Shown here: positions 32,972 through 45,782 of the stretch, piece after piece
Numbering within the stretch: the first letter of the stretch is position 1
Layout: each line of letters starts with the position of its first letter
Assembly: GCA_963971425.1 (NCBI GenBank)
Contig: OZ020517.1
Span: 870,501 to 934,500 of the forward strand
From: Bryoerythrophyllum caledonicum
Lineage: Eukaryota; Streptophyta; Bryopsida; Pottiales; Pottiaceae
Direction of reading: 5' to 3'
DNA length: 64,000 nucleotides
Position numbers and translations under genes: made by a program
The notes under the pieces: model-generated
What the model was told of the DNA's origin: nothing
The model's database searches: none
Seen by the model: only the letters and a program-made list of their open reading frames with translations

Positions 32972-34277
32972 ATGATTTTTGGCATCATGGAAAGAAGAGA
33001 ACGAGCTCTAATGGTACTAGCTATGTATTGGTGCTATTATATGCTGATCCAACATGTTTTGAGCATGCAAGCCCTCATTTTGGGCTTTGAATTGCAAAAT
33101 TCAACTTTGGTTGTCACTTTGTGTGGCTTGTGGAATAGAAAGGAGAGAGGTGTGTGGAGCATTGATAGGCAAGAGGGATTTTGAGACAGGCATTTAATGG
33201 GCTCTTACACGGAGCTAATGTTTCGGAAAAGAAATAGAGTTTCACATACTACTTTTCAATATCTTTGGGAAGAATTGGGTCCTTTCGTGAGGAAACAAGA
33301 TACAAATTATAGAAATTCTATTATAGTAGAGAGAAGAGTAGCAATGTCATTGATGAGGCTTGGAAGTGGAAATGGATTGCAAATTGTTGGTGATTTATTT
33401 GGAGTAGCAAAAAGCACGGTTTCAAAGATAATGAGGGACTTTTGTAGAATGGTGAGACTCACATCTTCAAAAGAAATTTGTGATGTTTGTGAGTGAATAT
33501 AAATTCCGGGAATTATCAAAGGACTTTGAAGCATTACATGGCATTCCATATGTAGTGGGAGATATAGATGGATCTCACATACCAATTATAGCACCGGTAA
33601 ATGGGAGAAAAGATTATTATTGTTGAAAATCTTTTCACTCTGCATTGTTGCAAGTCATAGTTGATAAAAATTGCATTTTTTGGGACTATGAGTTCCAGAT
33701 GGGCCGGGAGCATGCATCATTGTACAATTTTGAACTTACAAAAGTGGGCCGAAAATGCATAGAGGGAAAATTGCTACCTTACAAGCTTATTGGAGATGCC
33801 GCTTATCTTGTAAGGCCATGGATTTATTGTTCTTTCAAAGGAAGAGTGGATGTTTCTCTTCCGCCATATAAAACACATTGGAAATTCATTCAAAGTTCTA
33901 CTCATATGTGCGTGGAGTGAGCTTTTGGAATTTTGAAGTGTAGGTAGAGGATCATTCTGAAGCGTACGGAATGTCCATTGAAATTTGTGTTGAAGGTGGT
34001 TGCTAGTTGTATTATTTTACACAATATTTGCATTATTTTGGCAAATGTGTTTGATTGGGAATGGATCAAAGTTGTTGAAGAAGATTTGGAAAGAAGAGAA
34101 ATTCAGGGACAAGTAGTCATTGGACAAGAATTGAGAGGAGAGAGGATTGCAATTGCTGAAGTGAGAAGAAGGATAGGAACTAGAAGAGAAGAACCAATTA
34201 CAATTGCAGAAGAGGATTATGGAGAGGTTGAAAACCTTTTTTTGATCAAAGAAGATGAAGAAGACTTCAAGAAGTAA
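32972..34277 (+). pseudogene. Harbinger (HARBI1-like) DDE transposase, decayed
   Basis: The N-terminal part has the helix-turn-helix typical of the family (MSLMRLGSGNGLQIVGDLFG, then AKSTVSKIMRDFC). The catalytic domain follows in another frame: VVGDIDGSHIPIIAP holds the first Asp; the segment around FQMGREHASLYN is where HDS normally gives the second Asp, and here it reads HAS; the Glu is in CVE just before a stop where VERAFGILK is expected, and FGILK follows. The tail has CIILHNICIILANVFDWEW. At least three in-frame stops and one frame change are present (about 33496, 33624, 33920, 33943). With the second Asp replaced it would be inactive even if read through. Confidence 0.85.
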
Positions 34278-34334
34278 CTGATTCACATGTGTCCATAGCC
34301 AAAGCCCTATGAAAATATCACTTGCAAAAAAATT

Positions 34335-35820
34335 CTACAATTTCTTTTGATGATATGGATAGTGATATGAGTATTTGATGGTCTTAGTATTTCTTACCAA
34401 GGCTGCCATGTGAGCTTCCATCATACTAAACAATGTAGAAGTGGATTTGAAGCTCTCAATCAAGTCTGTGTTGTTTTTCACTACGAATTCTAGAAACCCT
34501 TCGAGTCTATCTGCCTTGTTTTTACCTATTTGAAAAGGCTTCTCACATGTAGGTGACTCTTGAACACTCTCTTGAGCACTTGTTGGAATTTTGTTATTTA
34601 CGCTTGCTCTTGTTCCATTCCACAAATCCATTTGTTTGAATCATTTAGAATGCTCATGGAGGTCAATGCCTGAAACCTCATTATGTCGCTTATCATTCCT
34701 GTATTGAGGGAGAATACCTCCGTATTTCTTCTTGCAAGCTACAGCACTTCAAAAACATCCTTGAATTGATGCTGCCATATGAGCTTCAACCTTCAACCAT
34801 GCATTTTGACCTTCAAAATTTACATTTACCACATTTTGAGAATGATTATTGAAGGACATGTATACTTCATGGACATTTGAAAGGTGAAAAAACATGAAAA
34901 GAACACTCTAAAGGCCTCTAAGTGGCGATGGAATTACCATTCTAGCATGTACAACCACACTAAAAAATCAAATAAGAATAGAATTGATGTGTTGAAGTTG
35001 CATGGGAATGTGGGAAGAGCATTGATGTAGGTGGATGAATTTAAGGTGCCTTCTTGTAGACAAGCGGTCTATGATTCAAGCCCAGACAGTGGCATGTTTT
35101 TGCCAAAGCCACGGCTAGTCTATAGATTTGATGGGAGGAAAGGAGAGGCCTCATATGGGGCCCAATTAAGATAGGGGGAGGAAATGGGGGGCCCCAATTG
35201 CAGCCGCATTAGGCAAAGGGGGTCCTCAATTGAGGTGGGCCTCAATTGATGGGGAGAAAGGGGAGGCCTCAATTGAGATAGGAGGGCCTCATAAGGCAAA
35301 GGCTCCAAAAGGCACCTCACTTTTGGACAAACATGTTGGGCTACGTAAAAAAATCATCGATATACCTAGATATTGAAGTTGTCATCTATAAATGACATGC
35401 ATTTCAGTACATACCTTGTTTTTTGGCTACTTTTGAAGTTTCTTTGGTTAATCCCCACGCACAACAATCAATGTTTATACTTCCTCATCTTTCCAATATA
35501 AATTCTCATCATTGTCATCTTTCTCACCTTCTTCAAAAGCATGCCTTCTTTTCAAATTTCTTGCTCTTCTTCACTCCCTTCTCCCCTCCTTTTAGCCTTT
35601 GTTGGACCTCTACCTCGCTTCTTAAGAACAACCTTTGGTTCTCCTTCTTTCTTCACTTCTAGCAGTACATTCTTCTCAACATCTTTGAAAACCTTAGGCT
35701 GTGAAAAAATTGCGGCTGCAAAAAACTGGAAGAATGTAACAATTGTTGATTTTGTGAAGAAATTTCAAGTGGAGGTTGATATCCACCTTCCTACACCTCA
35801 CTGTCACTATACGGCAATCT
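34335..35820 (-). pseudogene. Harbinger ORF1, Myb/SANT-like DNA-binding protein, decayed
   Basis: On the minus strand, 35.7-35.5 kb encodes a basic AT-hook-like segment (LKKRGRGPTKAKRRGEG). About 34860-34640 encodes a SANT/trihelix-like piece (CKKKYGGILPQYRNDKRHNE). 34631-34335 encodes the C-terminal region (MDLWNGTRASVNNK, then KADRLEGFLEFVVKNN and MMEAHMAALVRN). Stops separate the pieces. In PIF/Harbinger elements this protein carries the transposase to the nucleus and the ends. The unusually long gap between the first and second pieces suggests an intron. Confidence 0.65.
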
Positions 35821-36557
35821 AACATACGGAGATTGAGAGAAACTATTGCCAACTCTTTGAAATGCGATTGGTTTCAATGATGGACCATGGGTCTAAAATT
35901 GAGGGATAGAAGGGGAGCCCATCATCCAAGCTCAATTCTGGCCATAAATATGAGGCTCATTTGACTCAACTTCTTGAGAATACCCTCTTTCCATTGCACG
36001 ACAAATAAATTTTATTTGAGAATAACACAACAACCACGATACACATGCAATTCAAAGAGATGTTGAAATGAGCAAACGCCTTATCGTTTTCAATGAACAA
36101 TTACAAACTCCCAAAAAAAATTATATTTTAGGCTCCAGAAAAATGAGACGTTACACTTTCCAACAATGAACAGTAAACGGTAACTTCCACCTATGGATAA
36201 TAGTGCCAACAGAGGAAAATTCCTCAAAAAATTAATTAGGCCAAAAATAGCCCAAAAATAGGCAATAAACAAATATAAATGATTGGCTGAAAAAAATCTC
36301 TCTGAATTTCCTCTTGGACTTTGGGGTTGGGTACCTCCGAGACCTTCTCAAAAAATACTACCCTTAGGACCAGGAAGTCACTATCCACTTCAACCATGTA
36401 GGATTCCAGTAAGGATTTTCATCCACTGAAAACATTTGGGTTGCAACCCAAGTTTGATTTGGTGTAAACTCAAAAGCGAGGTACCATGGCTACCTTCCAA
36501 TCAAAGCCTTCCACCTCTTCAGGCTCCAACCCAAACTTCTTTGGTGTAAACAGGCCC

Positions 36558-37061
36558 TAATGTGGATTAATGTTTGAAACCATGGATAAAATGTTGAGAC
36601 TAGGACCCACATGAAATTCACTTTACTTTACATAATACATTTTACTGTAGACATCTTTATTCAATCACCAATTTCAAGACCACTAACACATCTATTATCT
36701 TGAAGACAAATATTTGTATTAGTTCAAAATTGGTCTTCTGTTGTAACATTTTAATGGAAACATGTGATTATGGACGCTAAACATGTGATGGTGTAGAGGT
36801 CTGAGTGTAGTAATTTCAATTGTTTCAGAGATTAAATATGCTCAAATGATGAGTATACTTTAAACCACTACACCGATCCTTTGACATTTGTGACTTTGGA
36901 ATGCAAATAGTAACATGTTGGTTCCCTTAACATGTTGGTTCCCTAGACATGTTGTAAGCAGAGCTACAGACAATGAATAATATATTTTTTTAAATAGCTA
37001 TAATTATATTATGCATGCCGTTTTCCACCGTATTGTTTACACACTCCAAAGAAAATGATGT
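36558..37061. other. AT-rich intergenic
   Basis: No gene. A small direct duplication (ACATGTTGGTTCCCT) occurs at 36913-36945. Confidence 0.5.
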
Positions 37062-38014
37062 TTAACCCCTAAAGGACCAAGTGTCCAAAACGGGCTTTTT
37101 GAAAATTCGGTCAGGTTCCTATGCTCTCAATTTCAAACATTCATCTTTGAAATTCTTACCATAGAAGGGCATTACCAAGACCTTAGTGGGAAAACAATTT
37201 TTTCCTAAATTGGACATTCGATGAAAAAGTTATAGGGTTTTTAATTTCAAATGGGGAGGGCGGGCACCTCGGGCACCTCCAAAAACTTTTGATAGGACAC
37301 TCTATTGAAAGTGAGATTTTCAGTACTTGCAAGTAATATTATTTCCCTTCATGTTGTCAAAAAAAAGTTCTTGTCTTTAGTGAAAAATAGCATACCAACC
37401 CAAGTCAAACATTTTCACACATTGTCACTCATTGTCGGGCAAGGTGCCAAAAAAACTTCCTCTTTTCCACATAAAACCTAGAGATCTTCATATTTTTCAC
37501 TTTTTATTTTTTCCACAACAATATGTAATGTAAACCTTCTTATTAACCATTCGGATTATCAATCAAAAACATATTAAGTTCAAAAAAAATTTAAGTGTGA
37601 ATTAACAAATTTCGAGCCTCCACTCCTTGCACACTTGCTTTGAATATGCTACACCTTGTCTCTACCTCTAAAAATTGGTGTGTAAGGAGCTAACATCATG
37701 CTTAACAAGATGGTAATAGATTTAGACCTTGTGTAGTGAAATTTTTTGACACCAACTGAAGTCAAAGTCTACTAATCCTCTAAACGCAGGAAAGAAAATG
37801 AACCATTTGCTTGACTTCAAACACTATAATCTTTCAATCCGTGCGGTCAAAGTTTATGAAATTTTGTACATGTATTACTTAATAAGCCTTTATTGAGATC
37901 CTACGGTCAGAACTAAAAATCAAAGTTTTTGTTACCTTCTTTATTCATTGCACTAGAATCCATTAATTTTGAAGTGTTTTTGGTGTAAAACTGCCTTGGT
38001 ACCTTAGGGGTTAA
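37062..38014 (+). mobile_element. TTAA-flanked MITE-like element, copy G (family 1, best preserved)
   Basis: TTAA, CCCCTAAAGGACC at the left; GGTACCTTAGGGG, TTAA at the right; 945 bp between. Inverted termini match at 11 of the first 13 bases. Interior is colinear with A, B, E and F. Confidence 0.85.
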
Positions 38015-39639
38015 TGCATCCACACTACGGTGTACAATAGTTTTTTTTGCTTTTCATGAAGATTTTTACCTAGAGCCCCTTTTATCTATACTATTCAAAG
38101 AGGCGGATCATTGTAGACATAGTTGGTAAAAATATTCATCAAGAGTAAAACCCTTAAACCTTCCAGCATTTATAAATTGATTAGTGTAGATACACTAATC
38201 ATCATTTTTAGAGTAAATTTAAATTTGAGTATTCTTGAAGTATGTGTATTCCTGGGTATATGGATAGCATCATTTGAACCAAAGAAAACTCGCAAAGCAC
38301 GTGTTTAATTTAATAATCCTTGGATGCCTGCATATTACTCATAGCTACTGTACAATGATAGCAAGTTCAACTACCATACAAAGTGGTTACTTTCCGACAC
38401 TGGTAAACTGCCAAATTCATTATTTTTCAAAATTGTATTGGTTTAGACACAATGGGTATCACCTAGGTATAATATGGGTATCACCTTAGCATTTCATGAA
38501 TATCACCTAAATAACTCTCTTGGATTTTCCAAAATTTTTGGACATTCTCCATTTTGAATTGATTCTGTAGAAAACAGATCATTGTATAGGGTATGTCCAA
38601 TTGAATATTATCATCAAATAGTTATTACTAGGGATAATTGAAGGGCCTTGTTGGTCTACAGAATCCAATGTCAACAACAGTAAACTGATTTTTTTATGAT
38701 TGCAATCAATCTTTGTGAAATAATTAAAATCTTTTGAACCTTTCATCAGTTGAGTTTTCCTTTCTTACAAATTTTAATATTAGAAAAAGAGAAAGAATAA
38801 TTATATTGGCTTGAAAATAACCTTCCGTTATTACATCAAACCAAGAGTTAATAGAAATCCGCCTCCGTTTGAAAACTTCTTAGAATTTCCAAGCTTTCAC
38901 CTTGTAATTGCTTCCTTCCAAAGCTTAAAATCTTGTCACCATTTTCATATTAATCCTTAGAGGACCATTTATCCCCAAGAGACTTTCTCCATTTAAAATG
39001 CATTTTTATGACTTTAGTTTTAATCATGAATTTCTAAAAAATTTAGAAAGATGTGGCATAGTATAAGCTTTGTGAGAAGATAATTCTCTTCCACACCACA
39101 CGACTATAAAAAATTTAACTTTTTATAAGTGCAATTCATTCAACTCCATGCTCCTCCAAATGTTTTGCTACTAGCTTCTGTAAAAATTAAATATTTTTTA
39201 TATACAAGTAAAATATAACATTTGAGATTGAAATGTAAAAAAAAAAATAGCTTTAATACTCCATTTTTACACATTGTTGAGCAAGGTACTGAAAAAAAAT
39301 CCTTTTTCACTTAAAAATGAGAAAATTGTATAGTTTAATATTCTTATCTTTCCTAGTAACTACAAGATATAATACGGACATTTTTTTTTAGTTTTTTGGA
39401 CTCTCATCATATAGTAACTGGCATTTATAATTTTTTAAAGCATGCCTCAAAAGATAATATCTTGTATTAAAAATTCAAGAAGCTATATTTCAAAACATTA
39501 GAAAATAAAATGAATATTATGCATAGTCAACATGTCATACCTGTTACATGCAGTTTAGGCTTTCAAAAACACCATATGACTATTAAACACTACTATCATT
39601 GATAGGAAATGAAAAGTGACATCAAGAGCTATTTAAGGA
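38015..39639. other. AT-rich intergenic with inverted 22 bp array
   Basis: 38395-38530 is an inverted copy of 32300-32490, including three 22 bp units of GGGTATCACCTAGGTATAAT type. Nothing else recognised. Confidence 0.55.
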
Positions 39640-40640
39640 GGTGTTTGAAGTGTTAAATTTGAAAGGCTGAATAGATTAATAACCCTAGAGTATTGCAACT
39701 TCTTGGAGTTCCAAATTCGAAATGGGAGTCTATCACCAAATAATTCATTGTGAATCTACCTAAAACTCAAACAAGGTATGATAAGTAGACCAATTGACAA
39801 AGTTTGATTGATAGTTTTTTCTAGTTACCACCAGTGTAGCTGTTTTAACATACAAAGTTGCTTCAAGTGTAATTGAATTCTTTAACATACATAATTAAAT
39901 TATAGACAACCTTTAGGGATTATAAACTTGTAAGTGGATTTTTGTAATTTCTTATTTTAGCTATGTACGGCAAAAACTAATCAAGTATGACTTATCATCT
40001 AGAGACTGACGATCAAATTAACACATTAATAGAATCCTTGAAGATATGCTTAGGATGTATGTTGGTAATAAAATAATAGTCTTGAGATAAATGGATACAC
40101 TTGGTGCAATTTGCTTATAACATTAAGACTGATAGTGAAATTGATGTCAATAATTCCTTCTTTGCTTAGTATGGTCAAGTATGTAAGATTCCAATTTCTT
40201 TGCCAAACCCTAACTTAAGATTGAAATGTCAATCAAATAATAAGAGATATTATTGAAGTCATTGAATTTATAAAATTGAGTATGTAATGTGCTTTAGATA
40301 GGGTTAAACATTATGCTAATAAGAAAATAAATCATTGTGAATTTGAGATAGGTGATAATGTATTTTTGAAGTTACTCCTCAACATTTGAAGCTACAAAAA
40401 TCAAGAGAGAAAATCAAGATTTGTAATAATTGAAGTAAATATTGTAATGATACAAAAGTAGAGCATGTGTATTTAATTAGTAATCTTGTGTTCATACAAA
40501 ACTTAAGCATAATGTAAATTTATGAAACTTCTATTTATAAGCATAAGCAATACTTACTTTTAAAATTATAGTCTAAATGGTAAATCATCAAGAAGGTCAC
40601 TTGGCACAGGATGATGATTTACCAATTAAACTATAATTTT
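39640..40640 (+). mobile_element. Ty3/gypsy LTR retrotransposon fossil (integrase region only)
   Basis: Scattered plus-strand segments match the integrase core and the C-terminal region of Ty3/gypsy pol, in the expected order. No LTRs, capsid or reverse transcriptase were found nearby. It is heavily decayed with many breaks and looks old. Confidence 0.65.
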
Positions 40641-40742
40641 AACATGGTTTCGATACAAATTTGGAAGTCAGCGAGTGGCCACCGCATAGCTTATGCTCAA
40701 AGTTGGTACACCCGTAATGCATCTTTGCAATTTGGACGCATT

Positions 40743-40896
40743 AAACAGACTATACAATGGCATTAAGCAGACTATACAATGGCATCAAGCAGACTATATA
40801 ATGGCATCAAGCAGACTATATAATGGCATCAAGCAGACTATACAATGGCATCAAGCAGACTATATAATGGCATCAAGCAGACTATACAATGGCACC
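40743..40896 (+). repeat. 22 bp tandem array (7 units)
   Basis: Seven near-perfect units of AAGCAGACTATAYAATGGCATC. Because 22 is not a multiple of 3 and the unit has no stop in any plus frame, an ORF (40693-41040) stays open across the array; its peptide repeat (QTIQWHQADYIMASS) is a by-product. Confidence 0.92.
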
Positions 40897-41399
40897 ACAT
40901 TTGTTGTACATGGCTACTTGTCCAGAGTGATTAAGGGAGAAGTCGTTACAAGTGATCGTGCGGAGTACGTTGCATTCATACCACAAATTCTTTTGATTAA
41001 TGAGAGCGTCGGACTCCCTTTTCCATTATGCCACAAATAGATTCCAATTTACATCGCTTATGCCATGACTATTAACATGTCACATAGACAACTGCATACT
41101 GAATTTGGCATATGTCTGACTAAGGACATTCTTTCGTATACCCAATTATATGTTGCATTTTTGCATGCAACAGCTCAAGACAAAGTTTTAGTGCTTTCAT
41201 AAAGAGAATAAGATGAAGATGACAAAGATGTGATGCACGATGTTCTTTACATTGAAGTGCCTCAATGATTCTAAGTAGTTTTTCATTTGACTCTTCAACA
41301 ATGATGTAACTTTGTGAAGTCATTTTATTTTTGCATTTACATACAATTACTTTATTGGAGGTTTTCCTTGCACCGTCAAGGAGGACGGAGACCTACACT

Positions 41400-41454
<55 letters not shown>

Positions 41455-42361
41455 CTTTTTAATTCTTTTTCATACAAATTTGAGTTTAATAAAAGTCTTA
41501 AAGAGGAAATGGTAGAGTTGCAAGAAAGTTTGCAAGAAAAATCCGTTCTTCCTTTTCTTTTTCTTCCCCTCATTCTCCTTCTATTTTGTTGATATCAAGG
41601 CTACCATCTTCTAGTAAAGGTTTTATTTTGAAAAGGATGGAAATATTACATTCACAGTTTATCTTCTTAAAATTAAATTAAATAATAGATTAAAAATATC
41701 AAAATGATGAGGATAATATATTAATAAATGATTACAATATAAAGTATTTTTTATTTATTTTTTTCAAAATTCAATCTAATTTGAATTTCCCCTCAAAACC
41801 AACACAATCTCCGTTCAATAGCTTTTCACAAACTTCACTTCCTTACTTGAGGCTTCTTCTAAGAAAATAATTTTCATCAAAAGGTGGATCATGAGATTTT
41901 ACCTCGATAAACTCACCTCCAGCAAGCTTTGCTTCTCATTTACTTGCTTGTATAATTTCACCATCAATTGAGTATTCTTTACAAGAATGTCATTTTCAAG
42001 GCCTCTTGTAAGTGACTATCACCTTTGGATAATGTGGTATGGTGTTCATATAGTTTTTTTCATTCAAGAATAGCATTAACATAGAAACTTATGCAAATCG
42101 TCTTTTGATATAGATCAAGTTTTTTTCCAACGTCTACTACTTTTTCTTCTATTACTTCCTTCATAAAATATAGAATTGTACGTACAACAATTCCAACAAA
42201 TTTTTCAAAATGATTCCCTTACATTTGGTGGAAGCTTTAAATTTTCCATATTTCTAGATAATTTGTGACTTCCATTTACTACAACAAAAGCACCTTTGTG
42301 TATCTTGTCTTGTAGATCAAATTTAAATATTGGAATTTCTAAAGGTGGTGGAGGTAAGACT
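40897..42361. other. AT-rich intergenic with a TA microsatellite
   Basis: (TA)n with one interruption at about 41401-41452. No gene. Confidence 0.6.
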
Positions 42362-43150
42362 TTAACTCCTAAAGGCCCAAGGCATTCTAGCACCCAAACA
42401 CACTGAATCTGCCAGTTTTAACGCATTAAACACAAAATGCAAATCAACACAATTTTTACATATCTAACCGAAGGATCTTGTACTAGGATTGTACAAGTTT
42501 ATGTGGAATAAATTTTGTTCAGTTTAACCGCACGGATTGAAAAATATCAGCCTTTGAAGTGAGATATTAACTCTACTTGAGGCTATACTAAACAACTTCA
42601 TCAAACTTCGACCACCTTCTATGGCAACTTTTTGCAATACAGTCCTTGATTTTCTAATTTTAAATTTAAAAGGATCATGTTAGGCACATGTGCACCAAAT
42701 TTTAGAAGAGAAGAGGGATAGAAGATGTCTTTAAAAATCCTGCAATGCAACTATGTGCTAAGAAGTAACAATACACTTCAAGTTTTGCATATATAATATC
42801 TTTCTCATAATTATGAAATTCAAAAATCCGTATGGTAGATGCAAAGATTTTCATTTCTTTATCAAGAGGATTTTTTCTTTTTTCAGATGGACAACAAATC
42901 AAATTTCTATTGAATTTAGAATAAATCAAATTTTTGCTACACTATTTGTTGTATGCACACTAAATTGTTGCCCTATTTGTATATGTGACTGAAAAAATTG
43001 TAACTTTTGAATTGTAAGTCAAATTTCTACAAAAATTATGTCTATGAGAAGCTAATAAAAGGTTGCCCATTCAATAAAAAATCTTAAAAAATTACAAAAA
43101 GCCAAAAATGATTAAGTTACAATTCTAATAGTAGCACTAGATTTTTAGAA
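42362..43150 (-). mobile_element. TTAA element, diverged family 1 copy K
   Basis: TTAACTCCTAAAGGCCCAAGG start, then CCGCACGGATTGAAAAATAT and TGCACCAAATTTTAGA blocks in the inverted family 1 order. The right terminus is not found; the end is approximate. Confidence 0.45.
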
Positions 43151-45782
43151 TGCCAAAGATTACACCATGCAAGTGAAGGTTCTTCTTTATATTCCACATT
43201 CACTACTTTCCTCTAATATTTATTTCATATCACCAATGCTCTTAATACATCCTAGAAGTTAATACAATTCTTATACATATTCTAGTTGGTTAAAAACTAA
43301 TAATTTATTAGGATACTACATGTATTCACATGAATTATATACACAACCTTGCAAAATATTTATATGTACTTTAATAATATTTTTATTCTTAAAAAAATTG
43401 TGATTCAAATATTTCATTTTCATGTTATAACAATATAATGAACATTTGTAGTGGTTAGAAGGTGATTAAAGTCTCACCAAATTTTTTAAAATGCATAAAT
43501 TGTTTGTCAAGTTATTCTTGTAGTGTCATTTCTTCCATGTTGTGTTCTAATAATTATTCAAAAGCATTACAATGTCTATTTGATATTTTTGAATATGCTC
43601 TAAGAAGCATTTGAGCATAAGTCAACCAACTTGCTTTATACCATACTAGAACATCAACTTGGCCTTCAATATCTTTATAAGGTTTACATGGCTTTCTTAA
43701 TTTCACTAATTACCTTTTAATGATTCTACAACTGTATCTTCTTTAGTCATTTCAAGAAACAAATCATCATGGTTTACATATTGATTAGTTGTAGCTTCAT
43801 AAATTGATAAATATATGTTCTTTGTTTGGCTTAGTTTGAAATCATAACTATGTAATCTTCTTGATTTATAAAATGGTCTACATTAGCTTCAAATATACTA
43901 AGTGTCGGATGTTCAAAGCAATTTTGACATTAATGGAGAGGTATTGTCTATTCTACCAAATCACATGAAAAATTACTTGAATGTATTTCTCTTGTTTCTT
44001 TATGTTTTTATTGAGCAATAATTTCATTGTTAAACTATCAAGAAAGACTAGACAATTAGTATAAAGTGTATCCTATACAACCTATCCAAGATCCATATTA
44101 GATGCTGATTAAATCTGCTATTTGATTAAAACATTTAATATAAAATAAAAATATAATAGAATTAATTATTTTCTAACCGTTATGCTTAGAAAAACTAAAA
44201 GCACAAACAATCAAATTATTTAAAATAGATATAGTAGTTTTCCCATTTCAATTGAACTTTATGATTGACAATCTAAACATACTTAAATAAATTTACTACC
44301 ATAAAATAAGCTTAAAAAGTTGGTTCAATATTTTTCAAACGCAACTAGTGACACACATTTGTGCATTCTTGGACCATGATATTATTTAATTTCAGATTTA
44401 CATCATAATTTTTTTTATGTGACCATGAAGATTCCATGTAATGTAAAAACATTTTGTAACTTAAATAAGATACTATGGTCTTTTCTGTTTTTAATTTATC
44501 ATTGTCAATTTCATAAATATCATTAAATTTCTCATATTGTTTTTAATTTATCATTGTCAATTTCATAAATATCATTAAATTTCTCATATTGTTTTTAATT
44601 TATCATTGTCAATTTCATAAATATCATTAAATTTCTCATATTGTTTTAGCAATTTCTTCTCCTTTTAAGACATTGTCCTTTGTTAAACAAGCATGTTCAC
44701 ACAATTAGATTAGTAAAAAATGATTATTATGATGACTCTTTTCTTGTATAATATATCACAAGGATTTCAACAATCCAAATGTACATATATATGATTCAAA
44801 TCAATGATTGATTGCACTACAATGCTCCAATATAAGAGTATGTACCACAACGTTCCGAAATGTTTTGAATATGATCATGTATTATTAAATGAAATTTATT
44901 GAAATTTAAGTACTTCTGCAAAGTATTTAAATGATTGGTTTTTCAAAATAAAATAAAATATTAATGTTGTATATGATGAGATTTCATATGTAAGATATAA
45001 ATTGTAAAAAAAAAAATCCTTCAAAATTTCATTTGAAACCCGCGTTATTCTTCTGCTGTTGATAATGAATCATTTAGATCAAAATTTTACATTTCATTCA
45101 CTGATGTTTTGTGCAACCCATGTGTGTGTTTATTATTATTTTTTAAAACCTAAAAAATCATATAAATAAATAAATAAAAATATATATATGTATATATATA
45201 GAGGCATTCATACATATACCTCAATTATATTTATTATTCTTTCAAATCAACTTGAATGCTCTTATAATAGGTTCATAACTAAAAACAAAGTAACTATAAA
45301 ATTTAAATTCTATGAGTTTTGATTAATGTTATGGTTACACAATGTGTAAGAAGTTCAAATTCTATAACCACCTATATTGATATCTCAAAAAAGGTTATTC
45401 CCACATATCTAACATCAACAAGATTATTCTACATTTTATTTCTTATTGAACTTAAATTTCTTGTACATATATTTTTAGAACAAAGAGAAAAGCATTAAAA
45501 TATTTGGCTACTAAACTAAATAGAGGTCCTTCAACGAAAATCAACATTTCTAAAAAATCAAAATTTACCTTTTATTCATATTACATGATTTATAAATAAT
45601 CCAAATGTTTCATTTTTTGGGAGGAAAATCTAAATATAAAAAACCAAATATATACTAAATTCAAACATATGATATATTAATATCCTCTTGAAAAGACTAT
45701 AATCTATCAAAGTATTTTAAAAAAACTACAAAATCTTGGTTGAAGGTATGAATTTAAAAGGAAGCATTTAAAAAGGAAGCAT
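43151..45782. other. Very AT-rich intergenic
   Basis: No gene seen on either strand. Contains the 52 bp array (44486-44641) and a short TA-rich run at 45177-45200. Confidence 0.6.
44486..44641 (+). repeat. 52 bp perfect tandem triplication
   Basis: Three identical 52 bp units starting TGTTTTTAATTTATCATTGT at 44486, 44538 and 44590. The absence of differences points to a very recent expansion (or an assembly artefact). Confidence 0.9.

Larger units (their letters stand above)
32653..36557. mobile_element. PIF/Harbinger transposon, 3.9 kb, with both genes
   Basis: Terminal inverted repeats GGGCCTGTTTGCACCAAA at 32653 and TTTGGTGTAAACAGGCCC at 36557. Flanks are TGA (left) and TAA (right), consistent with a mutated TWA duplication. 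Further TTTGGTGTAAA motifs lie just inside both ends (about 32788-32798 and 36458-36472). The transposase is on the plus strand (about 32.97-34.28 kb) and the Myb/SANT-like partner on the minus strand (34.33-35.8 kb), converging at 34.3 kb. Both genes carry stops, so the copy is not autonomous now. Confidence 0.88.

Noticed and set aside
40743-40896. CRISPR-like regular repeats
   Set aside because: Units are directly adjacent with no spacers, and the genome is clearly eukaryotic.
40693-41040. 115-residue repetitive ORF
   Set aside because: Explained by a 22 bp array lacking stops; the sequence outside the array has no coding features.
41314-41592. ORFs with poly Ile-Tyr
   Set aside because: Translation of a TA microsatellite.
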